Shown one piece after another: positions 37,593-47,468 of a stretch of 64,000 bases of DNA. The notes below the pieces were generated by a model. It ran no database searches. It saw only the letters and a program-made list of their open reading frames with translations, and was not told where the DNA came from. The stretch is from Desulfomonile sp963700305. Lineage in GTDB: Bacteria > Desulfobacterota > Desulfomonilia > Desulfomonilales > Desulfomonilaceae. The number at the start of each line of letters is the position of its first letter. Position 1 is the first letter of the stretch. Both the position numbers and the translations under genes were made by a program. The DNA lies in assembly GCA_963700305.1 (NCBI GenBank), contig CAVOXB010000001.1, positions 186,001 to 250,000 on the forward strand. Reading direction: 5' to 3'.

Positions 37593-38553
37593 TCAGCCTT
37601 CTCCTGTTTTTTGAGGTGGCGACTTGGGGAGATATTTCTTCAACCCCTCAATGTCGGTGCGGACCCGTTCGTACGCAACAGCATTTTCAAGTGCGCGAGC
37701 CGCCTGTTCGGCAAATTTTAGTAGAAGGTCCATTTCTTCGTCGTCGAATGTTCGTTTTTCGGAGTTGTAGAGCCTGAGAGCACCGAACACTGTATCTTCG
37801 AGCTTCAGCGGGATCGACAAGATGGAGGTTATGTTCTCTTTTTTGGCTTCTGCCGGATACTGGAGGCTGGCTGAAAAATCCGCTTCCTCCACTGTAACTG
37901 GCTTTCCGGATCGCAGCATTTCGGATATGCTTTTGTTGGCTTCGATCACACCTTTCTTGGCGTAATCTTCGCTCAGCCCGCACGAAGATGCCAGTTCAAG
38001 GGCCTCATCTCTTTTCCGGAACACGAATACTGCGCTTCCTTTCGCACGAAACAGCTTGACGACGCTCGAACAGATAAGATTCAGGACTTCTTTAAGATCC
38101 AGGCTTGATCGCAAGGCGTTTTCCGCGTCTGCGTAGGTTTGCTCGATTTCTCTGTCTCTTCGTAATTTGATTACTTTTCCGAGGGCCCTATTTGTGACTT
38201 CGAGCAGTTCTTCAGGCGTGAATGGCTTGGGTAGATAGTCTAGAGCGCCCAGTTTCATGGACTCCACTGCCGAATCGACGGTGGCGAATCCGGTGAACAT
38301 AACGACTCCAATGTCCGGATGGTTCTTGGCTATGGCCTCAACAACCTCCATTCCGTTGCGTTCCGGCATCATTAGATCGGTAAGCGCAAGATCGAAGCGT
38401 TCGGTTCTTAACTTCTCCAATGCTTGGTCGACCCTTAGAGCCTTCACAATCCGATATCCTTCTTCTTCGAGGATTCTCTGGATGCTTTCATGCACAATTT
38501 GCTCGTCATCGACCACGAGGTACTCTTGCCTTTGGTTTTCCCCGGGCGTTCAT
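37593..38553 (-). pseudogene. Receiver-GAF protein, frameshift at the start (copy 1)
   Basis: Joined about 320 aa. ATG 38553 (AAGGAGG upstream) reads MNARGKPKARV; one extra C near 38,520 breaks the frame before LVVDDEQIVHESIQRILEEE. Receiver motifs are TDLMMPERNGMEVV (phospho-Asp) and KLGALDYLPKPFTPEELLEV. GAF domain: SSLDLKEVLNLICSSVVKLF, TSILSIPLKLEDTVFGALRL, LKFAEQAARALENAVAYERV. The paralogue at 36,508 shares this order throughout. Both follow the NuoG-like gene in what looks like one operon. Confidence 0.87.
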
Positions 38554-38632
38554 GCAAACCTCCTTATTATTTTTCAAACCGAGATGAATGCCGCCAGGGC
38601 CTTCTCATGACAGCCTTGCCGGAAATCACGAA

Positions 38633-41267
38633 TCACCCTGCCTTACCTGTTTTATTTTTCAAAGGGGTCAGCTTGACCCTGCACACGGTGGTGTTCTCCT
38701 GAAATAAACGATATACACCGAGATCCGGAAAGTTAGTGGGAACGTACACCATTCCCTGACCAATCTTGCCCGAGATTCTGGCTGGAGCAGTGAAAGACCC
38801 TGCCGGGGAACTCACTTGCACAAATTGGCCTTCCGCGATTTCAAGTTCGGGCCGCGTCTTGTAAGTTTATTTCCAGGTAGCCCCTAGGGCACAAAGTAAG
38901 CAGGTTTTTTGATCTTGTGGACGTTGAACCGAAATGAAACATGGAACGACCTGCCATCATCTCAAAAGGATAATCTGCTGCGTCGGGCGCTTCGGGGAAC
39001 TCCCACGTCCTGACAGGGGCGAAGGAATAGGCTCTGGGGCTCATGGATCGTCCTTCCTCAGAAGAAAGGAGTAGTATTTTTCCTTCTCCCTCGAGATCGC
39101 GCAAGTCCAGGCCTTTATAGAAAGGTACGGTCCGAGTTATCTCTCTGAATATGTCCGCCACGCGGAAAAATCCCATTGGGTGACCCATTGCCTTTGACAC
39201 TTCCTCGAGAATGCTCCAGTCGGGCATAGTCTGCCCCAATGGCGGTATTACCTGATTGAGCTTTTGAACGCGATGTTCGATGTTGGTGATGGTCCCCTCC
39301 TTTTCGACAAAAGAGGTTGCTGGAAAAACGCAGTGAGCCATCAAGGCAGTCGGACTGGGAAAAATATCCTGCACCACGAGCAGCTCTGCTTTCTTGAGAG
39401 CCCGGGCGAGGCGCCCTGAATGCGGATAATCGGTCAGAGGATCCGCCCCTGCCACATAAACGGCTCGCACATCGCCGGTCTCAAGACCGCCAATAATTTC
39501 GGGCACCGTCCGACCTTTTGTGTAAGGAATGCCGGTTTTCCATACACTTTCAAAAGGTCACGAGCTGACGCGGTGTCCTGATATCCCGGCAGGTACTCGG
39601 GCAATGCCCCCATATCACAAAGGCCGAGCATGTTGCCCTTTTTCGAATATCGGGTAAATTCCCGCGTCGCGTTTTCCTAGATTTCCCGTCAGCAAGGCTA
39701 GATTCACTATATTCATCACGCATTGCAGGCCATTTTCTTGCTGAATGACATCTCCCCCAAACAAGATGGACGCCTTCGGGGCCTCGGCCAGCAGCCGCGC
39801 TGCCTGTTCCAGGTCTTCGCCCGCAATGCCTGTTCTCTTCAGAATGCCCTTAAGTGAAATCTTGTCAAGAAGGTTCTTCATAGGAAGGAAATGCACGGTC
39901 TGGTCCCGCACGAATTTTCTGTCCCACAAGTCCAGGTCCAGTATGATTTTCATGATCCCCAGGACCAGTTCGCTTTCGGAGTAAGGCCTGATTCTCAAGC
40001 TCACTCTGGAAAACTTGTCTAGGCTGGTCTTTCGGGAATTCACCACGATCACAGGTCACTGTCGTAACGTCTGGCGGCGGCTTTGACCTTCCACCCTATC
40101 GCTGGAGTCTCCTCCAGAGGGTCTACGCCGATCAGAAGGATTGCTCCGGTCTCCAAAAAATTGTCTATTCGGCCGGAAGCGCCGCTCGGGCCGCACGTCA
40201 ATTCGAAAGGCGCGCTGCACCCTCAAAAAACTGAATCTCGCTTCACTATCGATGTTGTTGGAGCCGATTACAGTCCTGAAGAACTTTTGAAACGCATAGC
40301 AGTCTTCGTTTGTCAGTCGAGGCGAAGCCAGTCCTGCAACACTTTCAGGACCGGATTCCCGAATTATTCTCTTCAGGCCGTCAGCCGTGAATCTCAGCGC
40401 TTCATCCCAGGACGCGGGCTTGAGTTCGTCATTTTGCCTCAGCAGAGGCGTCAGTATCCTGTCCTCGTGATGGACGAAATCAAACCCGAATCTTCCCCCT
40501 ACGCACAGAATACCCCGATTGTGGCTCTCCGGATTGGTCGTTATCCTGAAGATTCTGCTGTCCTTGACATTTGCCTCCATGCGGCACCCTGCGGAACACA
40601 AAGGACAAACTGTAGGGGTCTTCCTAAGCTCCCACGAGCGCGCCCACGAGCGAATCTTGTTTGACATAGCGCCGGAAGGGCATGCTTCTACACACTCGCC
40701 GCAAAAATCGCAATCAAGAACCTCGCCGTCATGCGTGGTTATTCGGGCGTTGTAACCCACTTCAGCCAACTTCAGGGCTCCGGCGCCTATTACCTCATGA
40801 CACACTTTCACACAGCGGAGACAGGTTATACATAAATTGGGATCGTACCTTATCAATGGCCAATCTTCGACAGTGGGTAGGCTGCGGCGTTCCACTTGGA
40901 AATCTGTTCCTGAAATGCCCAGCCGATATGTCAAATTTTGAATCTCGCATTCCCCTGCTGCCGGGCACGTGGGACAATCCAGCGGATGATCCATCAGTAC
41001 AAGCTTCATGACTTCTTCACGGATGGATCTCAACTTAGGAGCATCTGTTCGGACCTTCATTCCATCCGAAACGATAGTGTTGCAGGACGTCACCGGACGA
41101 CGCACGCCATGGATCTCCACGACGCACATCCGACACGAATCCGATGGACTAATCTTGGAATAATAACAAAGCGTAGGTATCCATATGCCGGCATTCTTTG
41201 CTGCTTCAAATATGGTGGTCCCTTCGGGTGCAGTAACCTCTAGGTCGTCAATGGTGAGTGTCGGCAT
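38633..41267 (-). pseudogene. NuoG-like iron-sulfur/molybdopterin-fold protein, several frameshifts
   Basis: Joined about 870 aa. N-terminal [2Fe-2S] ferredoxin (TLCYYSKISPSDSCRMCVVE), His/Cys [4Fe-4S] motif (HPLDCPTCPAAGECEIQNL), two [4Fe-4S] sites (CITCLRCVKVC, CDFCGECVEAC), Mo/W-bis-MGD Fe4S4 motif (CPLCSAGCRMEA, then GRFGFDFVHHEDR), a molybdopterin-oxidoreductase body, and a C-terminal dinucleotide-binding domain (GQGMVYVPTNFPDLGVYRLF). The reading frame breaks near 40,200, 40,050, 39,630, 39,500 and 38,865. The catalytic Cys/Sec of formate dehydrogenases is not evident at NNIDSEARFSF, so it resembles NuoG more than FdhA. Predicted electron-transfer partner of the upstream flavoprotein. 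Confidence 0.82.
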
Positions 41268-41400
41268 TGTTTCCCATCCTTCTGATTGATGAGGTGAGGA
41301 CTGATTGAAGCTATAGTCGTTCGCGGTCCGTCCGTAGGTCTGCCGTTTTGTCACCGATCGCAGGCGAATACGCGAGCGCACCGTAAGCATGGGGATAGTC

Positions 41401-41485
41401 GTCATTGCGAGGAGCAAGGCGACAAAACAATCTTCCTTTCGTGCAACTGCCACTGACGAGATTGCTTCGCTTCGCTCGTAATGAC
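41401..41485. repeat. REP-like inverted repeat between the flavoprotein and NuoG-like genes
   Basis: Left arm GTCATTGCGAGGAGCAAGGC... and right arm ...GCTTCGCTTCGCTCGTAATGAC are imperfect inverted copies (ATTGCGAG/CTCGTAAT plus CAATCT/AGATTG inside). Elements of the CGTCATTGCGAGG type are dispersed intergenic repeats in many bacteria. It fills part of the 287-base gap. Confidence 0.7.
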
Positions 41486-41554
41486 ATATTCGACTTGGGC
41501 CTCTCTATCCCGGGAAAGTTAATGCTTAAAGATGCCACCGTCCGTGGCAACCCG

Positions 41555-43516
41555 TCATTTCACCGCGGCAAGTACAAGGTGAAAACACCTGAGGCATCGG
41601 CTTGCCTCGATGAAGGAACTTCTTTGGGTGAATCCCGAATCCACTTCGAGAAAATTCGCTATTCGTTCTCCTGCGTCCAATTTTTTTCTGACAACTGTTC
41701 CGCCTTCTCGATTCGGTGTTCGCGCAGTCACCAATACGCCATGATCTTTTTCGATATTCCCTATGAGATCGTCCATCCACTGCTGTTCCGTAGGCGAACA
41801 TGATCCTGTAGTCATATACTGATGGATCATGTGAGCAGCTCGTTTCCCTCCAGCCAATCCGTGAACCACCGTCAAGGGGCCGCTGACAGCGTCTCCTGCC
41901 GCAAACACACCCGGACGAGAAGTCATCATCGTCGAGGGATTTACCTTTATCGCCCCTCGTCGCGTGAATTCTATTCCATCCTCAGGAGAGAGCCAGTCCA
42001 GATCCGCAATCTGGCCAATAGCGGGAATCAAGGTATCGCCGGGAAGATCGAATTCAGATCCTTCCACAGCAACTGGACGCCTTCTTCCTGATGGATCGGG
42101 CTCGCCAAGCTCCATCCGAATACATTTGAGACCAGTCATTCGGCCTTCCTCCGAGAGTATGGACACAGGCTGAGTCAGAAAAAGGAAGTTTATACCTTCT
42201 TCACGGGAATCCTCAACTTCTTCAAGGTCAGCCGGCATTTCTCGTTCGGTGCGCCTATAGACTATCGTCACTTCTGAAGCGCCCATTCTGAGACAGGTTC
42301 TAGCGCAGTCAATAGCAGTATTGCCGCCGCCTACGATTATCACTTTTTCGCCTACTTCGACTTCACGGCCCAAGTTGACGTCTCGCAGGAAGTCGATGCC
42401 TCCGGAATAAACCCCTTTTATTCCTTCATTCTCCTCCTTGAGGCCCAAGCCCGACGACTTGTGTGAACCAATTCCCAGAAAAACCGATCTGAATCCATTG
42501 TTGAGCAAAGCTTGAATGGTGAAATCCTTGCCCAGCCTGGCGCCGAACTCAAGCTTAACTCCAAGGCCCGCTATAATCGCTATCTCTCTCTGGAGGACAT
42601 CGCGGGGTTGACGATACGGAGGTATGCCCACGCTCACCATGCCGCCGGACAGCGGAAGCGCTTCAAAAATAGTCACCGGATGCCCGAGTCGATTAAGATA
42701 GTATGCCGCAGACAAGCCTGCAGGTCCCGCGCCTACAACGGCAACGGGCGCTCCCGTCAATTCAATTCTTTTCAGGGGAGGCTCGAGACGATGAAACATT
42801 TCATAGTCAGCAGCGACCCTCTTCAATGTCTTGATTGGAATGGCCACGTCTCCCATGTTGGCTACACTGCAAGCCTTTTCACATGGAGCCGGGCAGATCC
42901 GGCCGGTTATTCCGGGGAGCGGCATTTCCTTACGGATAATCCCCAGGGATTCCTCGTAACGAAGCTCTTGGAGCATTTCTACATATCCGGGAATGTTGAT
43001 GTGGCAAGGACAGGCGTTCATGCACGGAGCAGATATTTTCCCTAAATAACGAACAGACTGATCCGAGATCCCCTTTTCGACTACACCGAGGAAGTCTTCT
43101 CGAAAGTAATTAAGCCCGTCCTTCAGGAGCTCGCCGGCACTCTGACATACGGAGCATTTGGCCGCATCGTTGAGAATATCAGCCATCCGCCCGAGAACAT
43201 CCAGATCAGATTCAGATCCTTTTCCTTGCATCATCCTGTCGAGGGTAAGCAGCAGTATTTTGGAACCCTTGATTCCTGTGATGCACTTTCCGCAACAATA
43301 TTTGGCCTGAATCTGTGCGACGTATTCTCGTATCATGGGCACGAAATTGAATTCCTCGTCAAATAGGAGGAAACCTTTTCCGCTCATCAAAGCCACGATA
43401 TTTTCAGGAAACGCTTTTTGCGAAGGAAGTTGTTTGTCCTGGAGATTTGTTGTTTCGCTACACTGTCTGCAGTCCTTTAGGAGGCTGCCCCATCGGCCGA
43501 ACCTGATGTCGCTCAT
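41555..43516 (-). CDS. NuoF-tail/GltD-type FAD-dependent oxidoreductase
   Basis: 653 aa, intact. Residues ~1-140 include a NuoF-type 4Fe-4S domain (KYCCGKCITGIKGSKILLLT, KCSVCQSAG); ~145-235 a double-cluster Fer4_20 domain as in GltD/DPD (CMNACPCHINIPGYVEML, GRICPAPCEKACSV); ~250-600 the FAD/NAD(P)H fold (VAVVGAGPAGLSAAYYLNRL, VIIVGGGNTAIDCARTCLRM, GVFAAGDAVSGPLTVVHGLA); and a C-terminal tail with CLRC. Likely moves electrons between NAD(P)H and the NuoG-like iron-sulfur protein encoded next. A GGAGG site precedes ATG 43516. First gene of the redox-signalling run. Confidence 0.85.
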   Translation of the reverse strand: MSDIRFGRWGSLLKDCRQCSETTNLQDKQLPSQKAFPENIVALMSGKGFLLFDEEFNFVPMIREYVAQIQAKYCCGKCITGIKGSKILLLTLDRMMQGKGSESDLDVLGRMADILNDAAKCSVCQSAGELLKDGLNYFREDFLGVVEKGISDQSVRYLGKISAPCMNACPCHINIPGYVEMLQELRYEESLGIIRKEMPLPGITGRICPAPCEKACSVANMGDVAIPIKTLKRVAADYEMFHRLEPPLKRIELTGAPVAVVGAGPAGLSAAYYLNRLGHPVTIFEALPLSGGMVSVGIPPYRQPRDVLQREIAIIAGLGVKLEFGARLGKDFTIQALLNNGFRSVFLGIGSHKSSGLGLKEENEGIKGVYSGGIDFLRDVNLGREVEVGEKVIIVGGGNTAIDCARTCLRMGASEVTIVYRRTEREMPADLEEVEDSREEGINFLFLTQPVSILSEEGRMTGLKCIRMELGEPDPSGRRRPVAVEGSEFDLPGDTLIPAIGQIADLDWLSPEDGIEFTRRGAIKVNPSTMMTSRPGVFAAGDAVSGPLTVVHGLAGGKRAAHMIHQYMTTGSCSPTEQQWMDDLIGNIEKDHGVLVTARTPNREGGTVVRKKLDAGERIANFLEVDSGFTQRSSFIEASRCLRCFHLVLAAVK

Positions 43517-43723
43517 GTCATCCTCCAGTACCGGCGGAACATCTTAATTCAATCTACTATTCTTTACAAAAAAAGAAAAGAAAGACCGGATACCATAATC
43601 CACGGTCTAGTTTTGTCATGTCGCCGGTATTTGGTTCCGAGGTACCAAATGAATGAGTTCACGTCGGCAGTGAGGCCCATAGATGAGGTCTGACTGGGCG
43701 ACTGCTCAAAATGTATGTCCCTT

Positions 43724-45398
43724 CCCCTGATTCGGGCTGTTTTCTGAGCAAACTATTCCCCCCGGCTCTTCTCAGCCCCCTCCCAGCCCCACTTTGCCCC
43801 CGCGCTTTGTCTTAGCCCGAATCGCACAGGCACATCATCCTCCTTCGCGCTTCGAGAAGTATCTCGTTCGACGCATGCCCCCCAACCAGCCGAACGATAA
43901 GGTGTCGAGAGTGTGTGAGCACACGTCCCGGCGCCTTGATCAGCCAGAAGCGAATCGCCTTGAGACGACGATTTACCCAGCTTCCCCCCAATACCAAGCG
44001 CTTCATGGCCGAATTCAGATTGAACGCAAGAATCATGATCTGCCACCATGCGGCATTGGCTCCAAAAAGACCGGAAGGAAACTTCCCTCCTGCCAGGTCC
44101 TCCTTCATGATCGAATGCGCTTCTTCAGACTTCCCGCACCGGCCTCGATACCACCAGATGAGTTCATCGGCCGCACAGTCTCGGTTCGTCACAATGCCCG
44201 TAACCTTGTACTTCACTCTCCCCCAATTCATGGTCTGAAACGGCAAACTCAGCTGATCATCCAGGCCGGGGAGGGCCTGCTGTTCGAGGGGTTCACGAAT
44301 CGCAAGATACCGATACTCCGGACCGTGCTTCTTGCGCCCAGCCCACGTGGGCACGAAACAGACTTCAGCATACTCCTGGCACGTATCCACCAGCTTCCCC
44401 TTCAACTCTCGATACAAAGGCTGCCAATCCTCGTCCGCTACATCTGCCACTGCTTGCCGATATGCCTCGTTCACCGGCGCTCCCACAGCGAAACCTATGG
44501 TCCCGAATCGTTTATTTTTCCCCTCAGCGCAGTATTTGAGGAGATCCTCTTGATATCCTGCCGCATCCGAACGCAGATACACCGTCTTCACGCCAGAGGG
44601 CACAAACCCCAACGTTTGCTCGAATGCACGGAGAAGATCATAATTGGCGGGAACATTGCCGTCTCGGAATTCGCTGAACAGGATGAGTCGCTGCTCGGCC
44701 CAATAAAAGTTCAGCGGCTGATACGCCTTGTATTTCAGGTAACAATATTCCGCCTCCTTCTTGTGCGTCTGTGACACGGTTGCGTCCATGTCCACGGTAG
44801 CCGTGGTCTCCGGAGATTTCCTCTGCATCTCTGCCGCAAAGCCCGCATTGCACTCGATCAAACCCATCAGATGCTCCGTGGGCCGGTGAATGAAAGCCTT
44901 ATGGGGCTCCTTTTGCTTCTCCTGCTCGAAATCGTGAAAACACGCCAGCCACTCACGGATAATGGTCTCAGACGGCACTGTCCGGGTCCTTGCTTTGCGC
45001 CACCGTCTTCTCAGCGCCCGCTTTTCCGAACCCGTTCGACCATAGCCCTCAATCTCCCGAAGAAATCGACAGAAACCCCTCGTCACTCTCCAGTACCTGA
45101 CATCGTCAACGCAGTCTCCTCCCGCGACATTCAACCAGATCAGCGGCAGCGCCATCTGTTCGTCCGTCCAGCCCTGATTACCCTGACGAACCCGAACATG
45201 CTCGGATATGAGGCGCCCTAAACCCATCGCATGAGCGAATTCCACGTATGCAGGCAGCCCCGCAAGCGCTGTGAGCCCCCCGTCTCTCTTTTCTATTTCA
45301 TACTGGAATGGAAGAAGACCTTGTGCCATACTCGCTTCACCTCGTTGGTGATAGATTCTTCGTGGTAAAAGCATTCTATCCCCCTGAAACCTCAGGGG
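43724..45398 (-). mobile_element. IS1380-family insertion sequence, apparently intact
   Basis: The ends are inferred from short terminal inverted repeats: CCCCTGA at 43724 and TCAGGGG ending at 45398. The right end is itself a perfect hairpin, CCCCTGA-AACC-TCAGGGG (45381-45398). No matching target duplication is visible, so the exact ends are uncertain. It encodes one full transposase. Confidence 0.65.
43812..45329 (-). CDS. IS1380-family transposase
   Basis: 505 aa. ATG 45329 is chosen for GAGGTGAAG upstream; the open frame runs on to 45401. DDE transposase: Asp in TATVDMDATVSQTHKKEAEY, Asp in VYLRSDAAGYQEDLLKYC, and the late region WWYRGRCGKSEEAHSIMKED with the Glu. The C-terminal part has GANAAWWQIMILAFNLNSAM and RFWLIKAPGRVLTHSRHLIV, characteristic of IS1380. 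Intact frame. Confidence 0.92.
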   Translation of the reverse strand: MAQGLLPFQYEIEKRDGGLTALAGLPAYVEFAHAMGLGRLISEHVRVRQGNQGWTDEQMALPLIWLNVAGGDCVDDVRYWRVTRGFCRFLREIEGYGRTGSEKRALRRRWRKARTRTVPSETIIREWLACFHDFEQEKQKEPHKAFIHRPTEHLMGLIECNAGFAAEMQRKSPETTATVDMDATVSQTHKKEAEYCYLKYKAYQPLNFYWAEQRLILFSEFRDGNVPANYDLLRAFEQTLGFVPSGVKTVYLRSDAAGYQEDLLKYCAEGKNKRFGTIGFAVGAPVNEAYRQAVADVADEDWQPLYRELKGKLVDTCQEYAEVCFVPTWAGRKKHGPEYRYLAIREPLEQQALPGLDDQLSLPFQTMNWGRVKYKVTGIVTNRDCAADELIWWYRGRCGKSEEAHSIMKEDLAGGKFPSGLFGANAAWWQIMILAFNLNSAMKRLVLGGSWVNRRLKAIRFWLIKAPGRVLTHSRHLIVRLVGGHASNEILLEARRRMMCLCDSG

Positions 45399-45645
45399 CA
45401 ACGAGGTTTTTTACTTTTCTTGACCCGCGAATCTAGGGATATCTGGGGCCATATTCACAGACTGACATGAACTAATTTGACAATCGAGAAAGGATCATGT
45501 TTCAACTTTACCGATATTGGGGCAGTTCGCCGGCTTACAGTCTTATTCGATTATCTGGAATTGTCCATGACAATCTTCCAATCGTTTCGCCTGGTAAACC
45601 GACATTATATTTGAGAATCTCTAAAGTCTCCGTTTCTTCAATATT

Positions 45646-46605
45646 TCAGACAAAATAACCTATCACATATCTCAAGCCAACTACGCTGATTATGACCGCC
45701 AGGGCCGGTCTGATCATTGCCCCGGGAACGTACTTTTGGACGGAAGCCCCTAGATACATTCCCACGAACCCGCCTATTCCGAACAGAAAACCGAGGAGCC
45801 AGTCCGGGGACACCCCCTGGCCTGCAGCGGCAAAGAAAGGTCCGATGAGAGGGTAAAACAACACCCCGCCTATCGAGGTAACGCAAGTCCCCATGAGGGT
45901 TGCCCCTGCTATGGTGTGGATAGGAAGATGGAAAAAGGTCACGATGAAAGGAGCGATGATCGCCCCTCCGCCTATGCCGTATATTCCACCCACCAGCCCT
46001 ACAACCAGTGACAAAATGAAGAGGCCTGTCGTATGAAAACTGAAGCATTCACCAAAGAATTCGTATTCAGTCCGTGAGAGCGACCAACTTATGGTTCGTA
46101 TGGCAGGTTGACTGGGATTAAGCGCAGCCTCGCATTTTTCTGCATTCTGCTGACGCATCTTTGTCTCAGCAGCTTTAGCCGCTGTTTGCTGACCTCGTTG
46201 AGCGATCACCTGATAAAGCATTCGACTGCCAATGTACAATAGAACGCAGCCTGCAAATAATTTGAACGGTTTTGGGTCGGGCAAGTAGACTATCCTTATG
46301 ATCCCTCCTATGAACAGCCCTGGAAAAGTACCCACAATAATATTCCACGCCAGCGGCCAGTTCATTCTCCCTTCACGAAAATACTTGTACACTGCGCTCG
46401 GAATGCCCACGACATTGAAGACAAGGTTCGTTGGGGTCACTGCAGGGCTGGTAAAGCCCAACACGCTTACTTGAAAAGGCAAGATCAGGAATGCTCCTGA
46501 GATGCCTCCCATTGATGTGAAAAAGGAAATGACGAAGCCCACAAGAGGGGGTACCCAAATGGCTGTCTCTACTCCTGAAACTGGAAAAGTCATAGCAGCC
46601 TCCAA
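45646..46605 (-). CDS. TauE/SafE (DUF81) family permease
   Basis: 319 aa, about eight membrane helices, with the two-fold family pattern: SFFTSMGGISGAFLILPFQV in the first half and LVGGIYGIGGGAIIAPFIVT in the second. A cytoplasmic Lys/Glu/Gln-rich loop lies between (AKAAETKMRQQNAEKCEAAL). The family exports or imports small organosulfur anions or sulfite, plausible in a sulfur-metabolising organism. Substrate unknown. Frame intact. Confidence 0.9.
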   Translation of the reverse strand: MEAAMTFPVSGVETAIWVPPLVGFVISFFTSMGGISGAFLILPFQVSVLGFTSPAVTPTNLVFNVVGIPSAVYKYFREGRMNWPLAWNIIVGTFPGLFIGGIIRIVYLPDPKPFKLFAGCVLLYIGSRMLYQVIAQRGQQTAAKAAETKMRQQNAEKCEAALNPSQPAIRTISWSLSRTEYEFFGECFSFHTTGLFILSLVVGLVGGIYGIGGGAIIAPFIVTFFHLPIHTIAGATLMGTCVTSIGGVLFYPLIGPFFAAAGQGVSPDWLLGFLFGIGGFVGMYLGASVQKYVPGAMIRPALAVIISVVGLRYVIGYFV

Positions 46606-46739
46606 AACTGCAGGATTATTATGGGCGTTGTGCTCGGTTATCTATGGCAATCCCTTGGCTCTCGAACAGCCAATCACATGCGTTGACTCAATCGCTAGGC
46701 CGTTCGGACCATCTGAAATCGAGCTTCTGAAGCGTCAAG

Positions 46740-47246
46740 TCACAGACGTCGAACTGAGTTCAGAGAGATCACCTCATGAGTCCCCTCTGATGTTTCAGCG
46801 CCACTCAACGCAGCCTCCACTATCAGCACCGGCCGGTGAGCCTTTTTCAAAACGCTTCGCGCTAAGCTCCCCATGACCAAGTGTTTGACCCCTGTTCGTC
46901 CATGAGTCCCGACTACTATTAGATCAACGGATCGTTCGTCCGCCAGGGATACAATCTCCTCAGCAGGCGAACCAATTCTGCAGAAGGTCCTGACTCCCCC
47001 TAGAATTTGTCCGCACTTTCTAGTCAATGATTTGAGTCGAACCTTGGCAGCAGCTTCCGTCCGGAGGAAAATCTGTTCGAGTTCCTCGCCTATCCAATCC
47101 ACATAGCTGGGAAAAGTGGTCGAATCGATCACGTGCACAATGAGGAGGTTAGCTCCGAAAGCCTTGGCATATTCCGCTGCCAATTTCCTGGCGGGCTCAC
47201 TATTTCTTGAGAAGTCAGTGCAAAACAGGATCTTCTTCGGAAGCAT
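46740..47246 (-). CDS. Universal stress protein (UspA family)
   Basis: 168 aa. Single Usp domain: KKILFCTDFSRNSEPARKLA, LLIVHVIDSTTFPSYVDWIG, and the ATP-binding G2xG9xGS motif in VVGTHGRTGVKHLVMGSLAR, ending HRPVLIV. ATP-binding type. Divergent from the TunR-like gene, sharing a 222-base intergenic region that holds a candidate operator. Confidence 0.93.
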   Translation of the reverse strand: MLPKKILFCTDFSRNSEPARKLAAEYAKAFGANLLIVHVIDSTTFPSYVDWIGEELEQIFLRTEAAAKVRLKSLTRKCGQILGGVRTFCRIGSPAEEIVSLADERSVDLIVVGTHGRTGVKHLVMGSLARSVLKKAHRPVLIVEAALSGAETSEGTHEVISLNSVRRL

Positions 47247-47312
47247 GACACGGCCCCCTTGTAAGTTAAGGCCATAGCAGGAATCTAAGCCAAAATATCC
47301 GTCATTGACTTA

Positions 47313-47340
47313 TGACACGTTTTTAAATAAACTCGTGTCA
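47313..47340. promoter_or_regulatory. Inverted repeat TGACACG-N14-CGTGTCA between uspA-like and TunR-like genes
   Basis: A perfect 7-base inverted repeat with an AT-rich 14-base spacer, 67 bases upstream of the UspA start and about 130 bases upstream of the TunR-like start. Its symmetry and position suit an operator for a dimeric regulator, perhaps the TunR-like protein itself. No experimental site was compared. Confidence 0.5.
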
Positions 47341-47468
47341 ATATGATAGAGGGACTTTTGGATCCCTGTCAAGCGCTTTTTTGCCCACACTATTGGGCAT
47401 GGGCATACGATGTGATAATAGTCTGCAATCGGGAATGATTATGATCCGTGAAGGCCAGAAGGGAATCC

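Noticed and set aside
41311..41550. 79-aa ORF containing SLRAKRSNL
   Set aside because: This peptide is the usual translation of a dispersed REP-like repeat, not a gene.
43794..44774. 326-aa plus-strand ORF opposite the IS1380 transposase
   Set aside because: No recognisable family; the opposite frame encodes the transposase with catalytic motifs.
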